DNA from: Bin87 sp034423595
GTDB taxonomy: Bacteria > Chloroflexota > Dehalococcoidia > Lucifugimonadales > UBA3495
DNA: 64,000 nucleotides
Assembly (NCBI GenBank): GCA_965207025.1
Contig: OZ242258.1
Location: forward strand, 4,367,291-4,431,290
Direction: 5' to 3'
Shown here piece by piece: positions 39,508 through 49,152 of the stretch. Position numbers and translations under genes: made by a program. Every line of letters begins with the position of its first letter. Position 1 is the stretch's first letter. The notes under the pieces were generated by a model. It was not told the DNA's origin. It saw nothing but the letters and a program-made list of their open reading frames with translations, and did no database searches.

Positions 39508-42500
39508 CTAGTCCTTGATGATGATGGTGAGTTCGGTGGGCTCCCCGACGGTGTAGCCCGGGCCGTTCAGCACCCGGAAGATAGCCGTCTCGCGGCCTTC
39601 CGCCCTGTCGTCGCGTATCGGGATGAATATGAACCTGGCCCAACGCACGCCCGTGTCCCGGTCGAAGTCCTGGGGGGACTCAAGGGACCGTACCGTGAAG
39701 ACGTCGCCCGCCTTCTCGATGGTCTGTCCCTGGATGCGTTCCACTGTGAAGTCCTCGTGCAGGGTCGCCGTTCCGCCGACGTACTGGAAGATCACGTCCC
39801 CCGTGAAGTTCCCGGTCACGTGCCACGTCGGGCGCGCCGCCCCGCCATCTTCCCACCATTCAAGCTGTGTGGCGCCCGTCCCATGGAAATTGGGATTGTT
39901 GAGAGAGGCCACCGGGGTGTTCTCGTCGTGGTCGTCGTCCACGATGGTCAGCGTGTACTCATCGGCCGAACCCACCGAGTACCCCCGGCCCGGCTCCAGC
40001 GTCAGCACCACAATCTCGTCGGCCTCGTTGTCGCCGTCGCCGACAATGGTCACCGGGATGTCAGTGATACTCTCCCCGGGATCCACCCTCGCCGTCAGCG
40101 TGGCGGGGACGCCGTAGTCGTCGGAGCTGGTGGCGCCGATGTTGGGCGGGCTGCTGACGCTGAAGGTCAGGAGCGTTCCGCCGTCCGGCGCCGGACGGTC
40201 CAGCTTCACCTCCACGTTGTGCGTGCTGCTGCTGCCGCTGTCGCCCTCGGCCACCTCGCCCGAGGCGGCGGTGAAGGTAGCCACCGGCGCGTCGTCGTCC
40301 TTGATGGTCAGCTCGTATCTAACCGGCAGGGCCAGGTCGTACCCGTCGCCGCTGAGCAGCGTCAGCACCACCGTCTCGTCGCCCTCGGCGTCGCCGTCGT
40401 TGAGGATGGTTATCGGCACAGCGACCCGTCCCTGTCCCTGCCCGACCATCGCCGTGCAGAGGTCGCTGCCGCAGTCGCTGATGGTGAAGTCGTCGCCCTC
40501 CGTGGCCGTGCCGTCAACGGTGTATCTGACGGTGATATCCGCGTGGGGCCCCGGCTCCAGCAGGATGGTCGTCCGATGGGCGCCGCCTCGCTCGCTTACG
40601 CTGGCCGAAGCCGCCTCGAAGGCCACCAGCGGCGGGTCGTCGTCCGCGATGGTCAGCGTGTGCTCGCCGGGATCGCCCACGGCGTAGCCCGAGCCGGCCC
40701 GCAGCGTCAGCACCACCGTCTCGTCCGGTTCGTTGTCCCCGTCGTCGGTGATGTCCACCGGGATGGCAACGCTGGTGGCCGTTGCCGTCACCAGCGCCGT
40801 GTTGGGAACGCTGTAGTCCCGGTTGCGCGTGGCGTCGCCGCCTACGCCGTAGCGCAGGGTGAAGTCGCTAGGCGCCGGCTGGTCCAGCCTGACCGTCACG
40901 TCATACATGTCGCCCCCCTCGCCGGCGTTGGATGCGGCGGCGGCGAAGCTGACCCGGGGCAGGTCGTTGTCCCGAATGGTCAGCGCGTGCGTCCGCTGCG
41001 TCCCGAGGTTGTAGTCCGAACTGGGCAGCAGCGTCAGCTCCAACCTCTCGTCGCCCTCGGTTAGAGAGTCGTCGGTGATGTTCACCGGGATGGTTACGCT
41101 GGAGTCCCCGGCGCTCGCCGACACCGACCCGGTGGAGCCCGTTACGCCGGTTATGCTGTAGTCCACGTCGCGGGTGGCAGGGCCGCCCATTTGGTAGTTG
41201 ATGGACACGTTGCCGGCGGGCGACGGGTCCAGGTTGATGACCACGTCGTACGTGCCGCCATCCTCGTCAACCCCGCTCTCGGCCCGGGCGAACTCCGCCC
41301 GGGGGCCGTCGTCGTCGGCGATGGTCAGCCAGTAGACCTGGAGACTCCCCAGGGCGTAGCCGTCGCCCTGGGACAGCCAGAGGATCAGCGACTCATCCGG
41401 CTCGCTGGTCCCGTTGTCCGTCGGCTGCACCGGGATGACCACGCTGGTCTGCCCGGCCCGGGCCATAACCGTCCCGGAGCCGTTGCTCGAGCCGCTGATG
41501 GTGTAGTCTCCGTTGACTCCGGCCCCGGCCACGGCGTCGCCCTCCGTGGTGTAGCCGATGGGGAAGTCCTCGTGGGGCGCCGGCTCCACCTGGATAACCA
41601 CGTCATGCGGGCCGGCATTCTCCTTCACCACGCCCGCGGCGGGCTCGGCGAAGGACACCGTGGGATCGTCGTCGTCCGCCACCGCGACGCTGGCCGACCG
41701 CGCCGACGACAGCGCGTAGCCAGAGCCGCTCAGCAGGGTGAGGACCACCGCGCCGTCGGCCTCGCCGGTCTCGTCCGCCTCGGTGGGGACGGTGATGTCC
41801 GCCCGGCCCCGGCTGTCAATGATTACCGAATCCTGGCCCAGGTCCAACCCGGCCACGAAGTTGCCCCGCTGGGACACCGTGTACTGCACCTGGAGCGTGT
41901 CGCCGGCGACCGGGGCCGGGGAGGCGCTGATGGTGAATTGAGCGTCGCCGCCCTCCACAACTCCGGCGCCGCCCTGCACCGTCAATTGGGTCAGATCCGA
42001 GATTCCGGCAGCCGTCAGCGCCGGCTCAGACCAGTACCCGGGAACCTCCTGCGTGTTCACCGCCCGCACGTAGTAGCAGGTGAGCTCGTTCGGGTTGATG
42101 GAGTAGTCCAGGTGCACCCTTCCCGTGACCTCCTCTCCGGCCTGGTCCGCCCGGGGCCTCCGGCACGTTTCCTCTCCCCTGGCCGTCCAGAGCTCGTAGC
42201 CGGATACCGGCCAGCCGTTCACCGACTCCACCCGGTCCCAGGTGACGAAGGCGATGGGCGGGTCCGCGTAGGTCAGCACGCTCAGGGAACGGGGCGCTCC
42301 CCCGCCGGTTCCCGGCTGCGCCACGATGGTTGCCGTATTGTTCTCCTCGATGTAGTCGAAGTAGTGGGTGGAGTGACTCGCGCCGTCAATGACGACAGAG
42401 TAGGGCTGGGTGTTGGCGATGCTGGCCTGGATTTCCGGGACCGGGACACCCGTTGGGGCAATTAGGGTCAGCGTGGGATACTCGGTCTGGCCCCCGGCGG

Positions 42501-44409
42501 GTCGGTTATCGGAGACCGGCAGTTCGCCCAGGTCCCATTCCGCCTCGCAGAGGCCGCCGGCGCAGGTTTCTATCAGTTCCTGGTACGTTCCATCGGTGAG
42601 GATGTAGTTCGAACCTTCTGGTACGTTGGTGAGGGTTACCCGCACCGCCGGGGCCGTGTCCGGCCCGTTGTTGGCCGCCTGGATGGTGTAGGCCGTCTGA
42701 CCCGGCACCGCCAGGGGACTGCTACCGCCGTCCATCACCGCCAGCTCCGCTATCGGCCCTACGTGGAAGACGTAATCGGCCGATGCGGGGTACGTGGTGA
42801 CTCCATCGCTGCGGGTGGCCAGCGCGTGGAAGTTCACCACGTAGGTCCCCAAATTGGTGAACTCTAGGATATAGTCATTGTGGTTATTGGTTGTGCTTGC
42901 CAGATTGAATGGCGCCCTCATGTGCGTGTAGCTCGGGGGGGCTGGGTCGTAAAACGTGCTTGTGCTGCGGCTGTCGTGGCGGACTCTAACCCGCCCAGGG
43001 ATGGCTGCGCCATCCAGCCCGCTCACGCTAACCGTGCGCACCACGTTGCTCCAATCGCCGATATTATTGTTGAAACCCGTCCGGGAATACCAAACCCTGA
43101 GGCCAGGATGAGCCTGTTCTGAATCTTCGGATGCAGTCTGCCAGGAGACGGTGTTCCCGTCCGTGAGGCTATGTGTTCTGCTGTCATACATTCGTCCCCG
43201 GGGGTCGGGAATCTGAACGATCACCGACTCCGGGTCCAGGTAGGTAAACGTTTTGTCTCCATCAACCACGTCAACTCGCTGGACGGCAGGCAGATTGATG
43301 CCCTCTTGAGGATCAGCCCTGAACTGAATGTCCCTCTCTGCCCGCGCAAAGAGCTTGAGTCCATCGGCGCCACGGCAGGGCGGTTGCGTCCGGGCGGTCC
43401 CCACGCAGTCGTGCAGCCACCACAAGATGATTTCGCCCTGGTTGATCACTATCGGAGGATCCGCGCCCAAACAGACCGTGACCTGATCATCCTCTCGCCC
43501 TTTCTGCTCCCGCTCAGACTTCGGCACGACATTGGTGATCCTGGCCGTCAGGCAACGCTCCGCCAAGGGGATTTGCTCCAACGTGGCATTGGTGACCGTC
43601 ACGGGAATGGTTAGTTCCGGCAACGAGCCAATGGTCCCAACGCTCCAGGTCATCGTCGGTTCGTTGAAGGTGGTAGAACCTGACGCCTGTGGTGGAGACC
43701 CTGGGATGAGCTGTAGGCCTGGACTGAGTTCTATTTCCACTCGCACGTCGGTCTGAAACGAATCCTGATAACGAATGATATCTAATGGTAGGGGTACAGA
43801 AGCGTTGATGGCTGTCAGCCTAAAGGTTATCTCATCGCTCGGCGCGGGATGCCTGTTATCAACACTGAGCTTTACACCGGCATTGCCTTTGCTATAAGAA
43901 TACAGCACATCGCCAATTCCCCTGACATACCATACCTCAGCCTCATTGTTGTGTGAATAGCCCTGCGGTTCTCCCGAGACCACGGTAGCATGCATTCGGA
44001 ACAGATCACGTCCGTTTGGATCGGGTAAGGTTACCGTTGGAGTGTATCTAGATATGAGACTTAGGACCCGCTGAACACTGCCACCGGGCGGGATGCTTGG
44101 GATCGTCCACACACCCGTCCGTCGGTTATAGGTGCCAAGGTTGTGGCCTGAGGCGATGCAGCTGACAGCGCAGGATGGATCCGGCGTAAGCTGGATGATG
44201 ACGTTTCGAGCGGCGGTTCCCGGATAGCCATCAATGTAGTTGTTGGTGACGATAACAGTCGGCCACGGGTTAATTGGGGTATGGGGGGGGGCCGGTAGAA
44301 TCTCCACGGACAAGTCGTTTCTGGGGGCCGGCGCACCGGCCGTCGTGACCGCTGGGATGGCGATCACGACGGCCATCAGACCCAGGAGTATCAGTATTTT
44401 AGCGAGCAT
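39508..44409 (-). CDS. Secreted Calx-beta repeat protein (1633 residues)
   Basis: A 1633-residue protein with an N-terminal signal peptide (MLAKILILLGLMAVVIAIPA, cleaved near VTTAGA). The first ~650 residues contain DUF11/CARDB-like beta domains (RNVIIQLTPDPSC, VTNNYIDGYPGTAARN, TYTIQAANNGPDTAPAVRV). A fibronectin-III-like domain follows near 720-810 (LSVLTYADPPIAFVTWDRV, YYVRAVNTQ), then about seven Calx-beta domains to the C-terminus, each ending LTIADDD or similar, a calcium-binding acidic turn. There is no LPXTG, no C-terminal helix. It starts 34 bp after the upstream exported protein gene, in an apparent operon. Role: surface or extracellular adhesion; inferred from domains. Confidence 0.85.
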   Translation of the reverse strand: MLAKILILLGLMAVVIAIPAVTTAGAPAPRNDLSVEILPAPPHTPINPWPTVIVTNNYIDGYPGTAARNVIIQLTPDPSCAVSCIASGHNLGTYNRRTGVWTIPSIPPGGSVQRVLSLISRYTPTVTLPDPNGRDLFRMHATVVSGEPQGYSHNNEAEVWYVRGIGDVLYSYSKGNAGVKLSVDNRHPAPSDEITFRLTAINASVPLPLDIIRYQDSFQTDVRVEIELSPGLQLIPGSPPQASGSTTFNEPTMTWSVGTIGSLPELTIPVTVTNATLEQIPLAERCLTARITNVVPKSEREQKGREDDQVTVCLGADPPIVINQGEIILWWLHDCVGTARTQPPCRGADGLKLFARAERDIQFRADPQEGINLPAVQRVDVVDGDKTFTYLDPESVIVQIPDPRGRMYDSRTHSLTDGNTVSWQTASEDSEQAHPGLRVWYSRTGFNNNIGDWSNVVRTVSVSGLDGAAIPGRVRVRHDSRSTSTFYDPAPPSYTHMRAPFNLASTTNNHNDYILEFTNLGTYVVNFHALATRSDGVTTYPASADYVFHVGPIAELAVMDGGSSPLAVPGQTAYTIQAANNGPDTAPAVRVTLTNVPEGSNYILTDGTYQELIETCAGGLCEAEWDLGELPVSDNRPAGGQTEYPTLTLIAPTGVPVPEIQASIANTQPYSVVIDGASHSTHYFDYIEENNTATIVAQPGTGGGAPRSLSVLTYADPPIAFVTWDRVESVNGWPVSGYELWTARGEETCRRPRADQAGEEVTGRVHLDYSINPNELTCYYVRAVNTQEVPGYWSEPALTAAGISDLTQLTVQGGAGVVEGGDAQFTISASPAPVAGDTLQVQYTVSQRGNFVAGLDLGQDSVIIDSRGRADITVPTEADETGEADGAVVLTLLSGSGYALSSARSASVAVADDDDPTVSFAEPAAGVVKENAGPHDVVIQVEPAPHEDFPIGYTTEGDAVAGAGVNGDYTISGSSNGSGTVMARAGQTSVVIPVQPTDNGTSEPDESLILWLSQGDGYALGSLQVYWLTIADDDGPRAEFARAESGVDEDGGTYDVVINLDPSPAGNVSINYQMGGPATRDVDYSITGVTGSTGSVSASAGDSSVTIPVNITDDSLTEGDERLELTLLPSSDYNLGTQRTHALTIRDNDLPRVSFAAAASNAGEGGDMYDVTVRLDQPAPSDFTLRYGVGGDATRNRDYSVPNTALVTATATSVAIPVDITDDGDNEPDETVVLTLRAGSGYAVGDPGEHTLTIADDDPPLVAFEAASASVSERGGAHRTTILLEPGPHADITVRYTVDGTATEGDDFTISDCGSDLCTAMVGQGQGRVAVPITILNDGDAEGDETVVLTLLSGDGYDLALPVRYELTIKDDDAPVATFTAASGEVAEGDSGSSSTHNVEVKLDRPAPDGGTLLTFSVSSPPNIGATSSDDYGVPATLTARVDPGESITDIPVTIVGDGDNEADEIVVLTLEPGRGYSVGSADEYTLTIVDDDHDENTPVASLNNPNFHGTGATQLEWWEDGGAARPTWHVTGNFTGDVIFQYVGGTATLHEDFTVERIQGQTIEKAGDVFTVRSLESPQDFDRDTGVRWARFIFIPIRDDRAEGRETAIFRVLNGPGYTVGEPTELTIIIKD

Positions 44410-44443
44410 GGTACTGCGCTTATCCTGTGCCCAGCTTGCCCAA

Positions 44444-46006
44444 TCAGCGCCAGGTTACGGTAACGGGTTCCGCTGTAATGCGCTGGGTATCCGTCGCCGG
44501 ATCGCCGCCGGGGGGCAAATATTCCGCAGTGAAGTGAATCGTCTGGGTTGTCGGTATGGCGCTATGGCTGCTGTAGGTGTTCGAGGTCGTGGAGGAGAAT
44601 ATGCCATCGCTGCCGCCGGAGAAGATGTAGACGATGTGGCCAGGCTCGCCGAATTCCTTCACGACCCCCGCGAAGGTAACCCCCTGGCCCAGTTCAGGGT
44701 TGTGGGTGCTGGCCTTGATGACCGCGCTGGGTGGGACATCTTCCAGAGTGATTCCGAGTGCAAGGGTATCGTCAATGGTGTCATCCTGGTTGCTCTCGTG
44801 GTCTAAGTTGTCGGTCACCTCCAGGGTGAGTTCGTACTTGGCGCGGGTCTCAAAGTCCAGTTGCGCGCCGTCGGCCACCACTACTTGGACGGTGTTGGGA
44901 TTGGTCGTGGAGACCACGGCAAAGTCATCGCTGCCCTCGCCGGAAAGCTGGTACGACAGGTCGTCCAACTCCGTGCGGAAGATGGGTATCGGGGGGCCGA
45001 GTGGGGTGGGGGCCGGCGAGTTTTCGGGAATGCTGTAGTTAACGCCGAACTGGGGCGGCTCCACCTCTTCAAGTTCACTACCAACTTGGATCACGTAGCG
45101 CTTCACTTCGCTGGTCTCGGTGATGTTTCCGCTGATTGGCTCCCAGTCGGCAGGTGGGTTTTCCGGGTGGCGGACGTGACCAAGCAGGTGAACCCAAATC
45201 TCGTAGGTGCCGGGCGTGGTGAAGATCCACTGCAGGTCTTCAAGCTGGCCGGGCTGCATCTCCAGCGCTGTCACGTGCGGCTCATTGCTGTCCCAGACCA
45301 GTTCCGCTGGGGCGTTGTCGGTCTGAGGCTTCTTGTAGGCGATAAAGTGCGGGTGATCCTGTGGGCTGAGGCCTGGAGTCCGTTCCAGCTCTAACATGTA
45401 GCGGAAGGCAGAGGTGTCTGGTTCGGTTGAGGCCCAGTAGGTGTCGCTGAATCGCTTCGTCGAGAAGCCGAGCGTCAGGTCTGAAGTCCCGTCGAGTCGC
45501 AGCCACCAGACCGGATCACCGACCTCTACATGATCAAGTTGGGCAAGCCTTGCGAAGTCGCCGGTCGAGATCTGACCGTCGCCGGCGGTACCACTGACCA
45601 CCGTCACTTTGTCGTCGTCTAGGACGTGGAAGATGGCCTCGTCGATGTCGATCCCTGAGGCAGTCAGAGTAGCGACCGTCTCTTCCTCGTCGTTTTCGGT
45701 CTCGGTCACCATAGGAGGGCAGAGGTTGGTGCGGAGCTTGCCGGTGTTCGGCTCATCGCTTCCGGGTTGCCAGTAGGTGTCGAAGAGGGCAAAGTGGCCC
45801 TCGTGGACTTCGTGGGGTTCAGGTTGGAATGCTGTACCGGCGCCGGGGCCGCAGGGCTGCGGGTCGTCGTAGGTGTTGGTGGCGTTCTGGGCCTGGGTCG
45901 GCCCGGCGGTCAAGGTCAGCGCCACCGCGACGGCGGCGATAATAGTCAGGGCCAGGATGGCACCAAAGAGTCTCAGTGGCATTGCTGCCTGGGTAAGATT
46001 GTTCAT
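44444..46006 (-). CDS. Exported protein with choice-of-anchor-M-like and cadherin-like regions
   Basis: A 520-residue protein with signal peptide (LRLFGAILALTIIAAVAVAL, cleavage after PTQAQ). The region EGHFALFDTYWQPG ... LWWLRLDGTSDL-like and PGTYEIWVHLLGHVRH resembles the choice-of-anchor M repeat region of actinobacterial surface proteins. Residues ~350-430 (YSIPENSPAPTPLGPPI, LDFETRAKYELTLEVTD) are a cadherin-like domain. A further beta domain with PSAVIKASTHNPELGQ follows to the end. No anchor at the C-terminus. It precedes the 1633-residue Calx-beta gene by 34 bp on the same strand, so both are likely exported together and may bind each other. Confidence 0.75.
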   Translation of the reverse strand: MNNLTQAAMPLRLFGAILALTIIAAVAVALTLTAGPTQAQNATNTYDDPQPCGPGAGTAFQPEPHEVHEGHFALFDTYWQPGSDEPNTGKLRTNLCPPMVTETENDEEETVATLTASGIDIDEAIFHVLDDDKVTVVSGTAGDGQISTGDFARLAQLDHVEVGDPVWWLRLDGTSDLTLGFSTKRFSDTYWASTEPDTSAFRYMLELERTPGLSPQDHPHFIAYKKPQTDNAPAELVWDSNEPHVTALEMQPGQLEDLQWIFTTPGTYEIWVHLLGHVRHPENPPADWEPISGNITETSEVKRYVIQVGSELEEVEPPQFGVNYSIPENSPAPTPLGPPIPIFRTELDDLSYQLSGEGSDDFAVVSTTNPNTVQVVVADGAQLDFETRAKYELTLEVTDNLDHESNQDDTIDDTLALGITLEDVPPSAVIKASTHNPELGQGVTFAGVVKEFGEPGHIVYIFSGGSDGIFSSTTSNTYSSHSAIPTTQTIHFTAEYLPPGGDPATDTQRITAEPVTVTWR

Positions 46007-46979
46007 GGTTTTCGGGTTTTCCTCGTTCTCGAAATTTAGGTTGGGTTTGGTTGGTCTTTCTGGGTATCGCGCTCAATGCGCGTGGGGGATTGGTTACACT
46101 GGTTCATCTCCGTGCCGGGAGGGTGGGTATGGGGGAAGTCTGGAGGCATCAAGCAAAAGATTAGGACCGGCGTAGGCGCCTCGGCAGTCAGGGACTGCCA
46201 CCGCCACACGCAAAAAGCGGCCAGACCCGCGACAGTCAATGCTGTCGGGATCCGACCGCCAAAGCGTCGGCCGGTATGATTTGAAGGGCTGGACTGCCTG
46301 CAAGCGGATCCGTCGGGAAACTCGGGTGGGGGGGCTTAGAGGGGTAGGTATGGGCAAATTCAAGCCCAAAACGTCAGGTGCGCCAGGAACCGGTAAACCT
46401 CGGTCCTGACCTCCGGCTGGAATGCTCATTGCTGCGTTCAGGTTCATCTCAATTGCACGGCGTGTGCGCCGACTGCCCGGTTGTTGCTGGCATTGATTGC
46501 AGAACCCTGCGTACACGAGCAACCATAATCCTGGATCCTAATCTGAGGGCGACAGGTACGTCAAAATTTCTCGACGCCGGTTCCCTCACACGCGCAACCA
46601 TTGGGATGTGTATCATTTTCACTAGTAAACGGCACCCTGAATCAATATGCTCCGGCGGACAATAGCATCCTCCGCCTACCGGCCCCCTCTGGGGTTGATC
46701 AGACGCCGGGCCGAACAACCCGACGTTATTGACACTTAATTGAGACTGTGTATCTTTGCGAGAAATAATAACCTGTCGGTTCGGTCGCTGTCAACCAGGT
46801 GTTGGCAGTTGGCAGAGTTCCGAATCAGATGGTTACATCAACAGGAAACGTCGGTCTGGATTCCTGTCTTTGCGGAAAGGACGCGCTGAAGGGGCAAAAC
46901 CACCAGAATTGGAACGCCATCTATCCAGTTTCTCGGGCCCTTGGATTACCCTCCTCGTCTCTGGCCAGTAGCTCCAGTC
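46007..46979. other. Long intergenic region
   Basis: No convincing gene in 973 bp; several frames of 60-140 codons exist on both strands, but they have no ribosome binding site or protein-like composition and overlap each other. Composition is mixed and lower in GC than the coding parts. The promoter of the two surface genes should lie at its left end on the minus strand. Nothing else was recognised. Confidence 0.4.
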
Positions 46980-47171
46980 CTAGCGGCGTCCTATCCCATT
47001 GCCCCACTCAACCCTGCTGCCTCTGCCCTGGCCGGCGTCAACTTCCCACTCTGACTCGCATAGCCCCGCCCTTTCCGCAGCGGACCGCCGCTCATCTCTG
47101 AACGACGGGTCGTCGGGTTCCAGCCAGATTATCTCGTCATAGTCCCGCAGCGCCTTCTCAGGTTCCTCCAA
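46980..47171 (-). pseudogene. Fragment of a tetratricopeptide-repeat protein
   Basis: The frame contains EPEKALRDYDEIIWLEPDDPSF, one typical TPR half-unit (A.L.Y.E.I.L.PDDP), followed by ~35 residues of unrelated sequence. A TTG-only start and the absence of further repeats indicate a remnant. It lies 28 bp from the end of the decayed serine recombinase, so insertion of that element probably cut the gene. Confidence 0.5.
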
Positions 47172-47199
47172 GTCTATGAGCGGGTAAGGTCATTAAAGA

Positions 47200-48646
47200 T
47201 CAGTTCCGTCCAATTCTACCGCCCACGAGTAGCTTAGTTTCGTGTGTTGATTGAGAAATGGGGATGGTGTAGAGGATGGTCGCCCCGCCGGGCCGCACCA
47301 GCACCTCCTTGACGAACGACCGCACGAAGGCTTTGGTCTCGGTCAGTTCGCTGATCCTGAGAAACTGACTCATGTCGGCGGCAAAGGCGGCGATGGTGTC
47401 GGCGCTGTCCAGCAGTTCCCGCCTCTGGGCCAGGACGGACCGGGCTTCCTCGGCGGCGGCCTCCAGTTGATCCCGGCGATGGCGGTGTTGCAGGATGCGT
47501 TCCGAGGCGTCGGCCATGTCCAGGTCGGTGCTCTCGACGAAGTGCCAGATGCGGTCCAGCTTCCGCTTCACCTCTTCCAGCTCGGCCTCCACGGTCTCCA
47601 GGTTCTGTCGCTGCTCCCGGGCCACCCCGTCCATCTCCTCGTCAAGCAGCTTCACCAGGTCGCGGATGTTGGACTCGGTGAGGATGTGGTCACGGATGTT
47701 TGAGACGATGGTGTCCTCAAAGGACTTGGCGTTGAGCCTGGGGGTGTGGCAGGCGTCCTTGCCCAGCTTGAGGATGGACTGACAGACGTAGTAGGTGTAT
47801 TTGCCGCTCTTGGCTTCGGCAGCGGTGAGGGCCTTGCCACAGTGCTCACACTTGGCCAGGCCGCTGAGCAGGTAGGGACTGGCAGCCCGGCGGGGGTGGG
47901 TAACGGCCGGCGCGCGCGACTCCAGCAGTTTCCTAACGCGGGCAAACTCCTGGTGGGAGACGATGGCGGGAAAGGCGTTCTCAACCCGCACCGGCTTTTG
48001 CCCGTCCCGAGCCTTTTGTCCCCAGACCAGCGTGCCGGTGTAGGCTTCGTGGCAAGAATCTTGTGGACGGTGGTCTTGCGCCACCGCTTGCCGTTGGGTG
48101 AGGGGATGCCCTCGGCATTCAGAACCTTGAGGATGTCCAGGGAGGTCTTGCCCCGTAGGGTGAGGTCGAAGATGCGGCGTACCAGGGCGTCGTGGGGCGG
48201 GTTGCGCTCCAGCCTGGGACGCTTCTTGGCCCCGTCCTGGACGTAGACCCTCCGATAGCCGTAGGGGGCTTTGGTGGTCATCCAGAAGCCCCGGGACGCG
48301 GCTTCCCTCATTCCGCGCGTCACTTCCTGGGCCAGAGTACCGGTGTAGGCTTCGTTGGTGAGGAGCTTGTGGATGACGGTCTTGGTCCACCGCTTTCCAT
48401 GAGAGGAGGGAATGCCCTCGGCATTCATGGTCTTGAGGATGTCCAGGGTGGTCTTGCCCTGGAGGGTGAGGTCGAAGATGCGCCTTACCACCGCGTCGTG
48501 GGGCGGGTTGAGTTCCAGGCGGGGGCGCTTCTTGGCGCCGTCCTGGACGTAGAGCCGCCGGTAGCCGTAGGGGGCGTAGGTGGTCATCCAGAAGCCCCGG
48601 GAGGCCGCCTCGCGCATACCCCGCGTCACCTCCTGCGCTAAGATAT
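47200..48646 (-). pseudogene. Serine recombinase remnant with duplicated recombinase domain
   Basis: The sequence begins inside the linker before the recombinase domain (ILAQEVTRGMREAASRG), preceded by a stop codon; the catalytic resolvase domain with the nucleophilic Ser is missing. The recombinase-domain unit (APYGYRRLYVQDGAKKRPRL ... NAEGIPSSHGKRWTKTVIHKLL) occurs twice in tandem, ~100 residues each. A frameshift near 48050 then moves the rest to another frame: zinc ribbon (CEHCGKALTAAEAKSGKY, then CHTPRL), coiled coil (NLETVEAELEEVKRKL) and C-terminus ending GGRIGRN at 47200. Three defects make it a pseudogene. It differs clearly from the intact recombinase at 13.8 kb. Confidence 0.85.
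48027..48640. repeat. Tandem duplication of ~303 bp inside the recombinase remnant
   Basis: Copy A lies at about 48338-48640 and copy B at about 48035-48337. Both encode the QEVTRGMREAASRGFWMTT unit through to the ...HKIL(L) end, with scattered differences (LQGKTTLDILKTMNAEG versus LRGKTSLDILKVLNAEG). The copies are in the same frame, so the event produced an in-frame doubling followed by divergence. Confidence 0.75.
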
Positions 48647-48657
48647 CCGTTATCCAA

Positions 48658-49152
48658 TCAACACCAAATACTTAGGTACTCTTGGATGACGAAGCTAATT
48701 TAGCCCCTATGCACCGAATAAGTGAAAGCGGGGCAAATTAACAGAATGGGAAAGAGTCCCTGGCTTCGGAAATAACGACTTTTGACAACGACCACCACCC
48801 TGAAACGAGTCGCACCCCACGGATGTCACCACCTGACCACTCCCACCGCGACTGGGTTGTCTTCGGTAACCACCTGGCAATTGCGACCCTCGTGGTGGGA
48901 CGCTCTTAACGGTCCCGACAGCCGAGGCCAATCCCACCGTTTCGGATAGTACGGCTTGGCCACGTTCATGGGCACCCACAATTTTAACTGCGTTGTAGGG
49001 GCACAGCAGACTCCCTGGATGCGGCGTACCAGGATAGCGGCAATCCCATCTCGGTGGCGGACATAGATTGCTGCGGGAACGAGGTCGGTGCTTCGCTGCA
49101 TCCCCTTGTCAATTGCCAAATGGGTACGCGGAGCGTGCCGATGCGCTGCCGC
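48658..49152. other. Intergenic region between recombinase remnant and giant gene
   Basis: 495 bp with no supported gene. A minus-strand frame of 97 codons (49119-48826) has no start signal and no recognisable domain. The region lies just past the stop codon of the giant protein. No U-rich terminator was seen. Confidence 0.4.

Noticed and set aside
39118..41064. Plus-strand frame of 648 codons opposite the Calx-beta gene
   Set aside because: Antisense shadow with no domain-like sequence; the minus strand carries clear Calx-beta domains and a signal peptide.
46007..46979. Several short frames in the long intergenic region
   Set aside because: Overlapping on both strands, no start signals and no protein-like conservation visible.
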